Assembly (NCBI RefSeq): GCF_000378185.1
Contig: NZ_KB899384.1
Coordinates: 66,320-130,319, forward strand
Length of the DNA: 64,000 nucleotides
Direction of reading: 5' to 3'
Origin: Salinimonas chungwhensis DSM 16280
Lineage (GTDB): Bacteria > Pseudomonadota > Gammaproteobacteria > Enterobacterales > Alteromonadaceae
Part shown: one piece after another, positions 29,985-38,335 of the stretch
Layout of the letters: each line of letters opens with the position of its first letter
Numbering within the stretch: position 1 is the first letter of the stretch
Program-made: the position numbers and the translations under genes
Notes under the pieces: model-generated
What the model was told of the DNA's origin: nothing
Databases searched by the model: none
The model's input: the letters and a program-made list of their open reading frames with translations, nothing else

Positions 29985-31508
29985 TTACTGTTTACGCGGC
30001 GAGGTGTTCTGACTGTATCTGCGCTGGATAAACCAGCCAGTTATTCCACTGATAAACAGAATAACACTCATGGGCCAGTCGCTTAGATAGCGGTAGGGGG
30101 TAAAGCCAGTAGTTGCGTCTACATCAGACGTGATACTGCCACGCTGAAACTGGGGCAGACGACCGGTGATATTTCCCGCATCGTCTATAAAAGCGGTAAT
30201 ACCATTGTTAGTGGCACGAACCACAGGACGGCCAAATTCTTTTGCTCTTACCTGCGCAATCTGTAAATGCTGGGCCGGACCATGGGAGTCACCAAACCAG
30301 GCATCATTGCTCACGGTAATGATAATTCCCGTATCCTGGTGTAAATTGGCGGAAACCTGTCGTGGGAAAGCAATTTCAAAACACAATGCGGGTGCCATGC
30401 TGACACCATTGGCAACAATATTTTCCTGCACAAAAGCGCCGCGGGAAAATGACGACATTGGCAAGTCAAACAATGGCGCCAGCGGGCGCAGAATACTTTC
30501 AAAAGGGACAACTTCGCCTACTGGCAGCAGGTGGTGTTTCGCATAACGGTTCGTTCCGCCATACCGATAGTGTCCATTATTACCCGGCTCTTTAGCACCC
30601 AGCACAATCATGCTATTCCAGGAATTTTTGGTTTCGAAATTATAGTCTACAATGCCTGTAATCAGGGCTGTATGAGTTTGCGCTGCCTGTTTATCAAGGT
30701 CTTGCAGATAGGCGTTGGCAAGATATTCGAGCTTAGGCACGGCAGCTTCCGGCCAGATGACGATATCATTGCCCCACAATGGCTGCGTCATCTTGCGATA
30801 TAACGCCATCGTCGGTCCATCCTGCTCTGGCTCCCAGCGAATAGACTGCTCAATATTCCCCTGTACCATCGCCACAGAATGGGTATCGGTGGTGGTGACC
30901 CAGCGATGTTGATTAAGTACAAACCCGCTGGTCCCGGTTACGGCAACGAGTAACAATAATGGAACGTACTTTTTGCTCAATGACCATATCGCTGTGGCAG
31001 TACACAGCAGCACCACGAGCGCTGTCACGCCAGTTTCCCCAATGACCGGCAGCCAACCGGATAACGGGCTGTTAAGCTGACTGTAACCTAAAGATAACCA
31101 GGGGAAACCACTGAGTACCCAGCTGCGCAGCCATTCTGCCAAAAACCACAGCCCAGGTAATACCATCGGCCACATAGCCGGGGTAAAGAAGCGTTTTGTC
31201 AGAAAAAAAGCAAGCGCTGGAAAGAGTGCCAGATAGCTGCAAAGTACCAGCATTATTCCGACAGATGCAGGCAGGGGCATTCCGCCAAAATTCGCGATAC
31301 TGACATGCACCCATGAAATGCCGGCGCCAAACCAGCCCAACCCAAACCACCAACCAGTGGAAAACCCATTGGATTGACGCCGGTAAAGTTGTCTTATGGC
31401 AACGGTAAGTGCCAGAAACGTCACCGGCCAGGCATTAAAAGGAGAAAAAGCGAAGGTCAGACTAGCCCCGCTCAGCACAAGCAGGGCGACAGTAAGAAAA
31501 GCGTTCAG
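29985..31508 (-). CDS. lnt: apolipoprotein N-acyltransferase Lnt
   Basis: Inner-membrane enzyme that adds the third acyl chain to lipoproteins. It has about six N-terminal membrane helices, then the nitrilase domain with the catalytic set visible: Glu in WPEAAVP, Lys in GTNRYAKHHLLPVGE and Cys in ALCFEIAFP. One further C-terminal helix follows. The start is unusual. The frame is open back into corC. There is no ATG, GTG or TTG between the corC stop and a GTG at 31478, and that GTG would cut the first helix in half. CTG at 31508 lies eight bases after GGAG and gives LNAFLTVALLVLSGASLTFA, a normal Lnt opening, so it is used here with caution. Confidence 0.9.
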   Translation of the reverse strand: MNAFLTVALLVLSGASLTFAFSPFNAWPVTFLALTVAIRQLYRRQSNGFSTGWWFGLGWFGAGISWVHVSIANFGGMPLPASVGIMLVLCSYLALFPALAFFLTKRFFTPAMWPMVLPGLWFLAEWLRSWVLSGFPWLSLGYSQLNSPLSGWLPVIGETGVTALVVLLCTATAIWSLSKKYVPLLLLVAVTGTSGFVLNQHRWVTTTDTHSVAMVQGNIEQSIRWEPEQDGPTMALYRKMTQPLWGNDIVIWPEAAVPKLEYLANAYLQDLDKQAAQTHTALITGIVDYNFETKNSWNSMIVLGAKEPGNNGHYRYGGTNRYAKHHLLPVGEVVPFESILRPLAPLFDLPMSSFSRGAFVQENIVANGVSMAPALCFEIAFPRQVSANLHQDTGIIITVSNDAWFGDSHGPAQHLQIAQVRAKEFGRPVVRATNNGITAFIDDAGNITGRLPQFQRGSITSDVDATTGFTPYRYLSDWPMSVILFISGITGWFIQRRYSQNTSPRKQ

Positions 31509-31513
31509 AACGA

Positions 31514-32371
31514 TTACTCCAAAGAGGGGATGGTTACTTTTAGCTGCACCAGACGGCGTTTATCGGAATGGGTAACTTTGAAGTGGATATCGCCTATGGA
31601 GATTTCATCGTTGGTGGCTGGCATGTGGCCGAAGGCCTTGAGCACTATTCCACCAATGGTATCAGCTTCTTCTTCACTGAAACTGGTTTCAAAAAACGCA
31701 TTAAATTCATCAACAGGTATCAGCGCTTTTACTGAATACGTATATTTATTCAGCGGACGAATATCATCGGTACCATCTTCTTCGGTATCATATTCATCTT
31801 CAATCTCGCCAACAATCAGTTCCAGTATATCTTCAATGGTGACCAAACCAGAGACACCACCGTATTCATCCACTACGATAGCCATGTGATACCGCTGCTG
31901 ACGGAATTCTTTAAGCAGTACATCCACCCGTTTACTTTCCGGCACAATCACTGCCTGGCGAATGACCTCTTTAAGATTAAATTCCTGCTCACTGTTAAAC
32001 ATGTAAGCTAGCAAATCTTTGGCCAGCAGGATGCCTTCAATGTGGTCTTTATCTTCGCTAATGACAGGAAAGCGGGAGTGGGCGGATTCGAGCATGATAG
32101 GCAGGAACTGGTCGACCGTCTGGCCAATATCAATGGTCGTCATTTGCGTACGCGGGATCATTATATCCCTGACCCGCATGTCGTTAACCCCTATCACGCC
32201 TTCAATCATCTCCCGGGTTTGGGGATCGATAACATCGCGTTGCTGGGCTTCAGTTATAACTTCTACCAGGTCTTCCTTACTTTTCGGCTCTCCGGAAAAT
32301 GTTAGTTTGATCTTGTCTAGCCAACTTTTTTGCGCAGAGCCGTTGGTAGAGTGGGGATTATCGTCGCTCAT
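31514..32371 (-). CDS. corC: CorC/YbeX CBS-domain protein
   Basis: A cytoplasmic 285-residue protein with two CBS domains (about 70-190; VRDIMIPRTQMTTIDI, VDEYGGVSGLVTIEDILELI) and a C-terminal CorC_HlyC domain (VDEFNAFFETSF onward). It is tied to Mg/Co efflux and, through its fixed place in the ybeZYX-lnt operon, to ribosome and envelope functions. Its stop lies next to the lnt start region and it follows ybeY by 21 bases. Confidence 0.95.
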   Translation of the reverse strand: MSDDNPHSTNGSAQKSWLDKIKLTFSGEPKSKEDLVEVITEAQQRDVIDPQTREMIEGVIGVNDMRVRDIMIPRTQMTTIDIGQTVDQFLPIMLESAHSRFPVISEDKDHIEGILLAKDLLAYMFNSEQEFNLKEVIRQAVIVPESKRVDVLLKEFRQQRYHMAIVVDEYGGVSGLVTIEDILELIVGEIEDEYDTEEDGTDDIRPLNKYTYSVKALIPVDEFNAFFETSFSEEEADTIGGIVLKAFGHMPATNDEISIGDIHFKVTHSDKRRLVQLKVTIPSLE

Positions 32372-32392
32372 AGTATCCGTTTATGTTGTGAA

Positions 32393-32878
32393 TCAATTGT
32401 CAAAGTAATCATCTTGATACGGGTCGTCAATGCCTAATTCAGCAAGTATCCGAATTTCCAGCGCTTCCATTTCCTGCGCGTCTGCGTCATTAATGTGATC
32501 ATAGCCCAATAGATGCAAAATACCATGCACAATCATGTGGGCATAATGGTTAGTAACCTGCTTGTTCTGCGCCTTAGCTTCTGCGCCTATTACCGGCGCG
32601 CAGATAACCAGATCACCCAATAGGGGAAGCTCAATGCCAGGGGGGGACTCGAAAGGAAAGGAAAGAACGTTGGTGGATTTATCTATACCTCTGTATTGGT
32701 AGTTAAGGGTGCGAGACTCTTTTTCACCAACAAACCGGGCAGTGAATTCCTGCTCGCCGAGTGCTAAATACGCAAGGACGGTGTCCCCCCAGCGCTGCAA
32801 ATCTTCAGCTGAGGGGATTTGAGCGGCGATGACGTCATCGCCGTCGTATACAAGCTGAATATCAATCAGAGCCGTCAT
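32393..32878 (-). CDS. ybeY: endoribonuclease YbeY
   Basis: Metal-dependent RNase for 16S rRNA 3'-end maturation and ribosome quality control. The 161-residue protein has the family signature HMIVHGILHLLGYDH, whose three His bind zinc, and the upstream GDLVICAPVI. The ATG overlaps the ybeZ stop by four bases, so translation is coupled. Confidence 0.96.
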   Translation of the reverse strand: MTALIDIQLVYDGDDVIAAQIPSAEDLQRWGDTVLAYLALGEQEFTARFVGEKESRTLNYQYRGIDKSTNVLSFPFESPPGIELPLLGDLVICAPVIGAEAKAQNKQVTNHYAHMIVHGILHLLGYDHINDADAQEMEALEIRILAELGIDDPYQDDYFDN

Positions 32879-33930
32879 GAGGCGCTGGTATCATCTTTAT
32901 TTTGCCGGTCATTCAGTGCCTGTTCTTTTTTCGCGATTTTTATCGCTTCCTGTTTCGTATCATACGTTTCGTATGCCTGGACGATTCTGGCTACGACAGG
33001 GTGACGAACAACATCGTTAGCGGTGAAGAAGTTAAACGATATGTCTTTAACCTCTCGCAATACTTCAATAGCATGACGCAAGCCCGAACGCGCGCCTCGT
33101 GGCAAATCGATTTGGGTAATGTCACCGGTGATCACTGCCTTAGAATTAAACCCAATCCGGGTCAAAAACATCTTCATTTGTTCCGTGGTAGTGTTCTGGC
33201 TTTCATCGAGAATAATAAATGCATCGTTGAGCGTCCGACCGCGCATGTAGGCAAGGGGAGCCACTTCAATGATGTTACGCTCCATCAGTTTTTCGACTTT
33301 TTCAAACCCAAGCATTTCGAACAGGGCATCGTAAAGTGGGCGCAAATACGGGTCCACTTTCTGAGAAAGATCACCGGGTAAGAAGCCAAGTTTTTCACCG
33401 GCTTCTACCGCGGGCCGGGTCAAAAGAATTCGCCGAACTTCCTGACGCTCCAGCGCATCCACCGCTGCAGCTACAGCCAGATAGGTTTTACCTGTACCGG
33501 CGGGGCCAATACCAAAGGTGATATCATGATTTAGAATATTCTCTACATACTGGCTCTGATTTGGATTGCGTGGTTTGATGACCCCACGCTTGGTCTTGAT
33601 ATTTACATCTTTGCTATGGGATGACCCGCTGCTGTCTTTTTCCAACACACGGGATTCCTGAATGGCGAGATGAACCTGTTCGGGCGTCAGCTCGGGTGGC
33701 TGGCCTTTAACCGGCTGTGTCTCAACATACAGATTTTTGAGTAACTGCACAGCACCATTAGACTGCATGTCTTCGCCAAATACCTTGAAAGTATTATTGC
33801 GGTAGGTGATTTCAACACCCAATCTGCGTTCAATTTGCTTGATGTTGTCATCAAAAGGCCCACACAGTACCGACAAACGTTTATTGTCTGCCGGCTCAAG
33901 TACAATCTCGTTAGTTACCAAATTACTCAA
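32875..33930 (-). CDS. ybeZ: PhoH-like ATPase YbeZ
   Basis: A 351-residue ATPase with a Walker A motif (GIGPAGTGKTYLAVAAAV, near residue 150) and Walker B (NDAFIILDESQNTTTEQMK). It partners YbeY in rRNA processing. The start is TTG at 33930 with AGGA 11 bases upstream; no nearer ATG fits the family N-terminus. It lies 27 bases after the miaB stop. Confidence 0.95.
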   Translation of the reverse strand: MSNLVTNEIVLEPADNKRLSVLCGPFDDNIKQIERRLGVEITYRNNTFKVFGEDMQSNGAVQLLKNLYVETQPVKGQPPELTPEQVHLAIQESRVLEKDSSGSSHSKDVNIKTKRGVIKPRNPNQSQYVENILNHDITFGIGPAGTGKTYLAVAAAVDALERQEVRRILLTRPAVEAGEKLGFLPGDLSQKVDPYLRPLYDALFEMLGFEKVEKLMERNIIEVAPLAYMRGRTLNDAFIILDESQNTTTEQMKMFLTRIGFNSKAVITGDITQIDLPRGARSGLRHAIEVLREVKDISFNFFTANDVVRHPVVARIVQAYETYDTKQEAIKIAKKEQALNDRQNKDDTSAS

Positions 33931-33957
33931 GCTTTTAAAATCCTCGCTATCAAAAAT

Positions 33958-35394
33958 TTATGCGGTGGGTACAAACTGGCCCACGCCCAGCGCATCTGGT
34001 TGAGACCCCTGATGCTTTGCGGTTATAGATTGGGGCGAAACGGCAACACGCAACCCCATATCGCTTTCGCGTCGGACGACGTCGCCGCGTAAAGAGTTTG
34101 AAAAGACGTCGGTAATCGCTACGTCCACAAATTCACCTACCATATCCGGGGAGCCTTCAAAATTGACCACCCGATTATTTTCAGTACGCCCTGAGAGTTC
34201 CATAGGATTCTTTTTCGACGGACCTTCAACTAAAATTCTTTGCTCGGTACCGACCATGTTGCGGGCAATGCGCAATGCCTGCTGGCTGATGCGTTGTTGC
34301 AATAGATGAAGTCGTTGTTTTTTAGTTTCTTCAGAAACATCATCAACAGCATCCGCAGCGGGTGTCCCCGGACGTGCACTGTAGATAAAGCTGAAACTCA
34401 GATCAAAATCTACAGCCTGAATTAAGTCCATGGTAGCTTCAAAGTCGGCATCAGTTTCGCCCGGAAAACCGATGATAAAATCAGAGGACATACTAATATT
34501 TGGACGTACCTTGCGCAGCTTGCGGATACGCGACTTGTATTCCAGCGCAGTATGACCGCGCTTCATCAGATTCAATACGCGATCAGAACCGCTTTGCACC
34601 GGCAAGTGCAGATGATCGACAAGCTCAGGAACCGTTTCGTAAACAGCAATAATATCGTCAGTGAATTCCACCGGATGAGACGTGGTGTAACGGATTCGGT
34701 CAATCCCATCGATAGCCGCTACCAGCTCCAATAATTCTGAGAACCGGCACACGGTACCGTCATCCTGCTCACCACGGTAGGCGTTAACATTCTGACCCAA
34801 CAGATTAACTTCACGAACGCCTTGTTCCGCGAGTTGTGCGACTTCCAGAAGCACATCATCCAGCGGCCGACTGACTTCTTCGCCTCGGGTATAGGGCACT
34901 ACACAAAAACTGCAATATTTCGAACAACCTTCCATGATAGAAACAAATGCTGTAGGGCCAACAGCCTTGGGCTCAGGCAGGCTGTCGAACTTTTCAATCT
35001 CAGGAAAGCTGACATCGACTACCGACTTAGCCCCGCCATTGAGTTGCTTGATCATTTCAGGTAGTCGGTGCAGGGTCTGAGGGCCAAATACCAAATCTAC
35101 GAAAGGGGCTCGCTGACGGATGGCTTCACCTTCCTGCGACGCAACACAACCACCCACGCCAATAACCAGTTCAGGGTTATCTTTTTTCAGATTTTTCCAG
35201 CGACCTAACTGATGAAATACTTTCTCCTGTGCTTTTTCACGGATTGAGCAAGTATTTAACAGAATAACATCCGCGTCCTCCGGCTCTTCAGCGCGGGTAA
35301 ATCCATGCGTGGCATCCAGTAAATCGGCCATCTTGTCCGAGTCATACTCGTTCATTTGACAGCCCCAGGTTTTGATATACAACTTTTTAGTCAT
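33958..35394 (-). CDS. miaB: tRNA-2-methylthio-N6-dimethylallyladenosine synthase MiaB
   Basis: Radical-SAM methylthiotransferase acting on A37 of tRNAs reading UNN codons. The 478-residue protein has the N-terminal UPF0004 domain ([17 protein letters not shown], with Cys ligands also in NTCSIREKA and GVGGCVAS). The radical-SAM cluster motif is [15 protein letters not shown], and a C-terminal TRAM domain starts near 385. First gene of the miaB-ybeZ-ybeY-corC-lnt group and divergent from ubiF, as in E. coli. Confidence 0.97.
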   Translation of the reverse strand: MTKKLYIKTWGCQMNEYDSDKMADLLDATHGFTRAEEPEDADVILLNTCSIREKAQEKVFHQLGRWKNLKKDNPELVIGVGGCVASQEGEAIRQRAPFVDLVFGPQTLHRLPEMIKQLNGGAKSVVDVSFPEIEKFDSLPEPKAVGPTAFVSIMEGCSKYCSFCVVPYTRGEEVSRPLDDVLLEVAQLAEQGVREVNLLGQNVNAYRGEQDDGTVCRFSELLELVAAIDGIDRIRYTTSHPVEFTDDIIAVYETVPELVDHLHLPVQSGSDRVLNLMKRGHTALEYKSRIRKLRKVRPNISMSSDFIIGFPGETDADFEATMDLIQAVDFDLSFSFIYSARPGTPAADAVDDVSEETKKQRLHLLQQRISQQALRIARNMVGTEQRILVEGPSKKNPMELSGRTENNRVVNFEGSPDMVGEFVDVAITDVFSNSLRGDVVRRESDMGLRVAVSPQSITAKHQGSQPDALGVGQFVPTA

Positions 35395-35675
35395 AGTAAC
35401 TTCAGTATACAGTTAAGTTACCGGCACAGAACCATGCCCGGCGGCGTGAATGATCGCATCCATTACGAAAACCACCGTGGCGGCGCAGCCTTTTGAATCG
35501 GGTGCCAGTAGATGTTCAAAATAGCCGCGTATTTTACCTGTTTTGCGCCGGTTTGCCCAGCGATTCAGGCGCTGGCGAAATTAAATCTTTGTTGAGTCGG
35601 ATTAACTTATTGCCACAAATCATGACTCACATGTGGCTTTAGGCCATAATGAGGGCATTACAGGCAGGAGAGCTT

Positions 35676-36845
35676 ATGTTTGATTTTTGCGTAAACGGCG
35701 GTGGGTTGATTGGCGCAGCCACAGCGTTAGGATTGGTGCGTCAGGGTTATACAGTGGCGTTGCTTGAACCCCAGGTTCCTGATTCGTTTGAAGAAAATCA
35801 GCCGCCTGACCTGAGGTTGTCAGCATTTTCTGTTGCCTCGACACAACTGCTCGACAGTCTGGGGGCCTGGACACGGATACCAGAGTCACGCATTCGCGCT
35901 TATGATCGTTTATCAGTATGGGAAAACAACGGTGCGCGCACTGACTTTGATGCAGCAATGCTCGACACCGATCGACTAGGATATTTTGTTGAGAACCGTC
36001 TTGTTCAATCTGCCTGCCTGGCCGCCATCAAAGCCCATAACAATGGTGCTAATCTGACCTTATTCAGCGACAAACCGGAAAAAATAATCTTCAATCAGCC
36101 CCACGGTGCGCATGTAGTGCTAAATGCTGACATTACCGTGCAATGCCGATGGGTAATCGGGGCCGATGGTGCCAATTCCCTGGTGCGTCGGCAGGCCGGA
36201 ATTGGTGTGTCTGGCTGGCAATACGGGCAGCAGGCACTGGGTATCGTGGTTAAACTTGCAACACCTGCTGCGGGGTGGACCTGGCAAGCTTTTCATACCA
36301 GTGGGCCAAGAGCATTTTTGCCTATGTATGACACCTATGGATCATTTATCTGGTACGATGATCCGGCCACCATAAAGTCCCTTAGTCAGCTGGATGATAA
36401 CGCCCTGACACAACGTATAAAAAAGGCGTTTCCAGGTCATGCGGGTGATTTCAAAATAGTAAAAAAAGCCGCCTTCCCCTTAACGCGAATGCACGCGCAG
36501 CAATACATCAAGCATCAGGCAGTGCTGCTGGGTGATGCTGCTCATACCATCAATCCGCTGGCGGGGCAGGGTGTCAATATCGGGTATAAAGATGTAAAAG
36601 CATTTTTAGCCCTCACTGATGTACACAGGTCACCCCAGTCGTTATCAGAAGGATTGAAGATGTCCTATGAGCCACAGCGCAGAAGAGATAATCTGGCGAT
36701 GATGAGCGCAATGGACGGGCTTTACTGGCTATTCAGTAATGATAATCCACCTTTGAAATGGCTGCGTAATCAACTACTCAGTGTGGCGCAAAATGCATTA
36801 CCAGCAAAGCGCCACGTTCTAAAATACGCGATGGGGATCCAGTAA
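35676..36845 (+). CDS. ubiF: FAD-dependent ubiquinone-biosynthesis hydroxylase (UbiF-type)
   Basis: Flavin monooxygenase of the UbiH/F/I/Coq6 family acting on the quinone ring. The 389-residue protein shows the FAD dinucleotide motif (FCVNGGGLIGAATALGL), the DG motif (VIGADGANSLVRRQAGI) and the second FAD motif (LLGDAAHTINPLAGQGVNIG). AGGAG lies six bases before the ATG at 35676. Placement opposite miaB is where UbiF sits in E. coli; without a tree the exact ring position is inferred. The 281-base gap to miaB shows no gene I can support. Confidence 0.9.
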   Translation: MFDFCVNGGGLIGAATALGLVRQGYTVALLEPQVPDSFEENQPPDLRLSAFSVASTQLLDSLGAWTRIPESRIRAYDRLSVWENNGARTDFDAAMLDTDRLGYFVENRLVQSACLAAIKAHNNGANLTLFSDKPEKIIFNQPHGAHVVLNADITVQCRWVIGADGANSLVRRQAGIGVSGWQYGQQALGIVVKLATPAAGWTWQAFHTSGPRAFLPMYDTYGSFIWYDDPATIKSLSQLDDNALTQRIKKAFPGHAGDFKIVKKAAFPLTRMHAQQYIKHQAVLLGDAAHTINPLAGQGVNIGYKDVKAFLALTDVHRSPQSLSEGLKMSYEPQRRRDNLAMMSAMDGLYWLFSNDNPPLKWLRNQLLSVAQNALPAKRHVLKYAMGIQ

Positions 36846-37024
36846 TGGAAGTATTGATTATTCTGGGTATTTTGTTCTTAGCACTGTTTATCATTGTGCC
36901 TTTGATTGAGCGTTCAAATATGCGGGTAAGTAGCGAGACAGCGTCTAAAATTGCCCGCTGGATCTGGCCCCTGATTATGATTAGTCTGGTAATTCAGCTG
37001 GTGATGATGATGATCCGTGGCTAG
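36845..37024 (+). CDS. 59-aa small membrane protein coupled to ubiF
   Basis: The ATG overlaps the ubiF stop (TAATG), so it is probably translated by reinitiation. The 59 residues have one hydrophobic segment at the N-terminus (VLIILGILFLALFIIVPLI), a polar stretch (ERSNMRVSSETASKIAR) and a second segment (WIWPLIMISLVIQLVMMMI). This predicts two helices with both ends on the same side of the membrane. Its last 44 bases overlap the end of the convergent TetR gene. Function unknown; a role with membrane-bound quinone synthesis is only a guess from context. Confidence 0.7.
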   Translation: MEVLIILGILFLALFIIVPLIERSNMRVSSETASKIARWIWPLIMISLVIQLVMMMIRG

Positions 37025-37601
37025 TTGGCCACTGTCCCTGTAGGTCCAGTAAGAGTTTATCAATATGATAGGCTACGCCGGCATCATCGGCGGACCGATA
37101 GGCAGTATGCCGCAATGCAATAAACTGCGTTTGCAACCATTTGGCAACGATCTTAGCAGGAACCGTCTGAGTAACAAAGTGATGATGCTGTAACGCACTA
37201 ATCAAATGTCTGAAACCATCTTCCACATCATTTAGTGCTGCATCAAGCGCTACAGCAGCATTGTCGTCTAGCTTGGAGCGCTCGGCCATCGCATTTATCA
37301 GTAAACACTGCCGTTGGTAACGTTTATCAGGTGCACGGAGCAGTTCCTGGGTGAAAAACATGCGTGTTGCCTCAATGAGATCAGAGGCCTGGGCGATAGT
37401 CAGCAAATGCGCTTTAAGCTGGCCGGCATAATGCTCCATTACCTGCACAAATAACGCCGACTTGCCCGGGAAGCGGGCGTATAAACTTCCCGGTCGCATA
37501 TTCAGGGCATGCTGCACATCGCGCATACTGGTTGCCTGAAACCCCTTGGCCCAGAATAGCTCTGTCACTTTATCCAGTAATTCGTTGGATTGCTGTACCA
37601 C
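36981..37601 (-). CDS. TetR-family transcriptional regulator
   Basis: A 206-residue repressor with the N-terminal HTH (LDKVTELFWAKGFQATSMRDVQHALNMRPGSLYARFPGKSALF) and an all-helical ligand-binding half. The GTG at 37601 is chosen because TetR homology starts right after it; the longer frame runs through the operator. Divergent from the AhpD-like gene with a palindromic operator between them, so it very likely represses that gene and itself. The inducer is unknown, perhaps a peroxide or electrophile. Confidence 0.88.
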   Translation of the reverse strand: MVQQSNELLDKVTELFWAKGFQATSMRDVQHALNMRPGSLYARFPGKSALFVQVMEHYAGQLKAHLLTIAQASDLIEATRMFFTQELLRAPDKRYQRQCLLINAMAERSKLDDNAAVALDAALNDVEDGFRHLISALQHHHFVTQTVPAKIVAKWLQTQFIALRHTAYRSADDAGVAYHIDKLLLDLQGQWPTSHGSSSSPAELPD

Positions 37602-37650
37602 TACACACCAGCCTGATTTAACGCTGCTAAAGATTATTTTTTCATTGTCT

Positions 37651-37668
37651 CTTGAACAAATGTTCAAG
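37651..37668. promoter_or_regulatory. TetR operator palindrome
   Basis: CTTGAACAAATGTTCAAG has perfect eight-base arms around AA. It lies between the divergent tetR and AhpD-like genes and overlaps a possible -35 box (TTGAAC, 37652-37657) for the latter, with CATATA at 37675-37680 as a -10 at 17 bases. Confidence 0.75.
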
Positions 37669-37716
37669 TAAACCCATATACATACGCACATTCACTAAAA
37701 CAGCAGGTAGAAACAC

Positions 37717-38286
37717 ATGGCTGAGAATAGAACTGAATACAAGATATACGATAAAGATAGTGCTCCGGATGATGCCAGGCCGCTACTGAAAAAATCTGAA
37801 GAAGACTTTGGGATGATACCTAATTTACACGGCGTAATGGCTGAAGCGCCAACGCTTCTCGAGGGGTATCAGAAACTTCACGATTTGGCGCAAAAAACGT
37901 CCTTCAATAAGGACGAGCTCACTGTTGTATGGCAAACCATTAACGTGGAAAATGAGTGCCATTACTGTGTACCCGCGCACACCGGGATAGCCAAAAATAT
38001 GGGCGTCAGTGATGCGTTGATTGACGCGTTGCGCAATGATGAAGCTCTCGAAGATGATAAGCTGAGAGTTTTGAAGCACGCGGTTTTATCTATCATACGT
38101 AACCGCGGGCGAATTGATGATGACTCACTAAGTGAATTTTTCAATGTTGGATACGAGCGGCAGCAATTGCTGGAGATTGTGCTTATTTATGCCCAAAAGA
38201 TAATGAGCAATTATACCAATCACATGGCAAACACGCCGGTCGATGAAGCATTCGAAGCGTTTAAATGGAATCCGGAAAAAAAATAG
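37717..38286 (+). CDS. AhpD-like carboxymuconolactone-decarboxylase-family protein
   Basis: A 189-residue helical protein with the redox motif CHYC (Cys81 and Cys84, in NECHYCVPAHTGIAKNMGV) plus the downstream His. This pattern is shared by AhpD-type alkylhydroperoxidases. N-terminal EDFGMIPNLHGVMAEAPTLLEGY is common in this subgroup. It is likely involved in peroxide or disulfide chemistry in the cytoplasm. It is controlled by the divergent TetR through the operator upstream. Confidence 0.85.
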   Translation: MAENRTEYKIYDKDSAPDDARPLLKKSEEDFGMIPNLHGVMAEAPTLLEGYQKLHDLAQKTSFNKDELTVVWQTINVENECHYCVPAHTGIAKNMGVSDALIDALRNDEALEDDKLRVLKHAVLSIIRNRGRIDDDSLSEFFNVGYERQQLLEIVLIYAQKIMSNYTNHMANTPVDEAFEAFKWNPEKK

Positions 38287-38300
38287 TGTTGGCAGAGTAG

Positions 38301-38320
38301 GGCGGCACACAAGCCGCCTT
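38301..38320. terminator. stem-loop between convergent genes
   Basis: GGCGGC at 38301-38306 pairs with GCCGCC at 38313-38318. It lies between the AhpD-like gene and the convergent symporter. The T tract is short. Confidence 0.45.
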
Positions 38321-38335
38321 ACCGTTATCTGCGTC

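Noticed and set aside
35413..35580. 55-codon open stretch on the minus strand between miaB and ubiF
   Set aside because: Stop codon directly upstream, no start codon until near its end, no ribosome site; probably chance or an old remnant.
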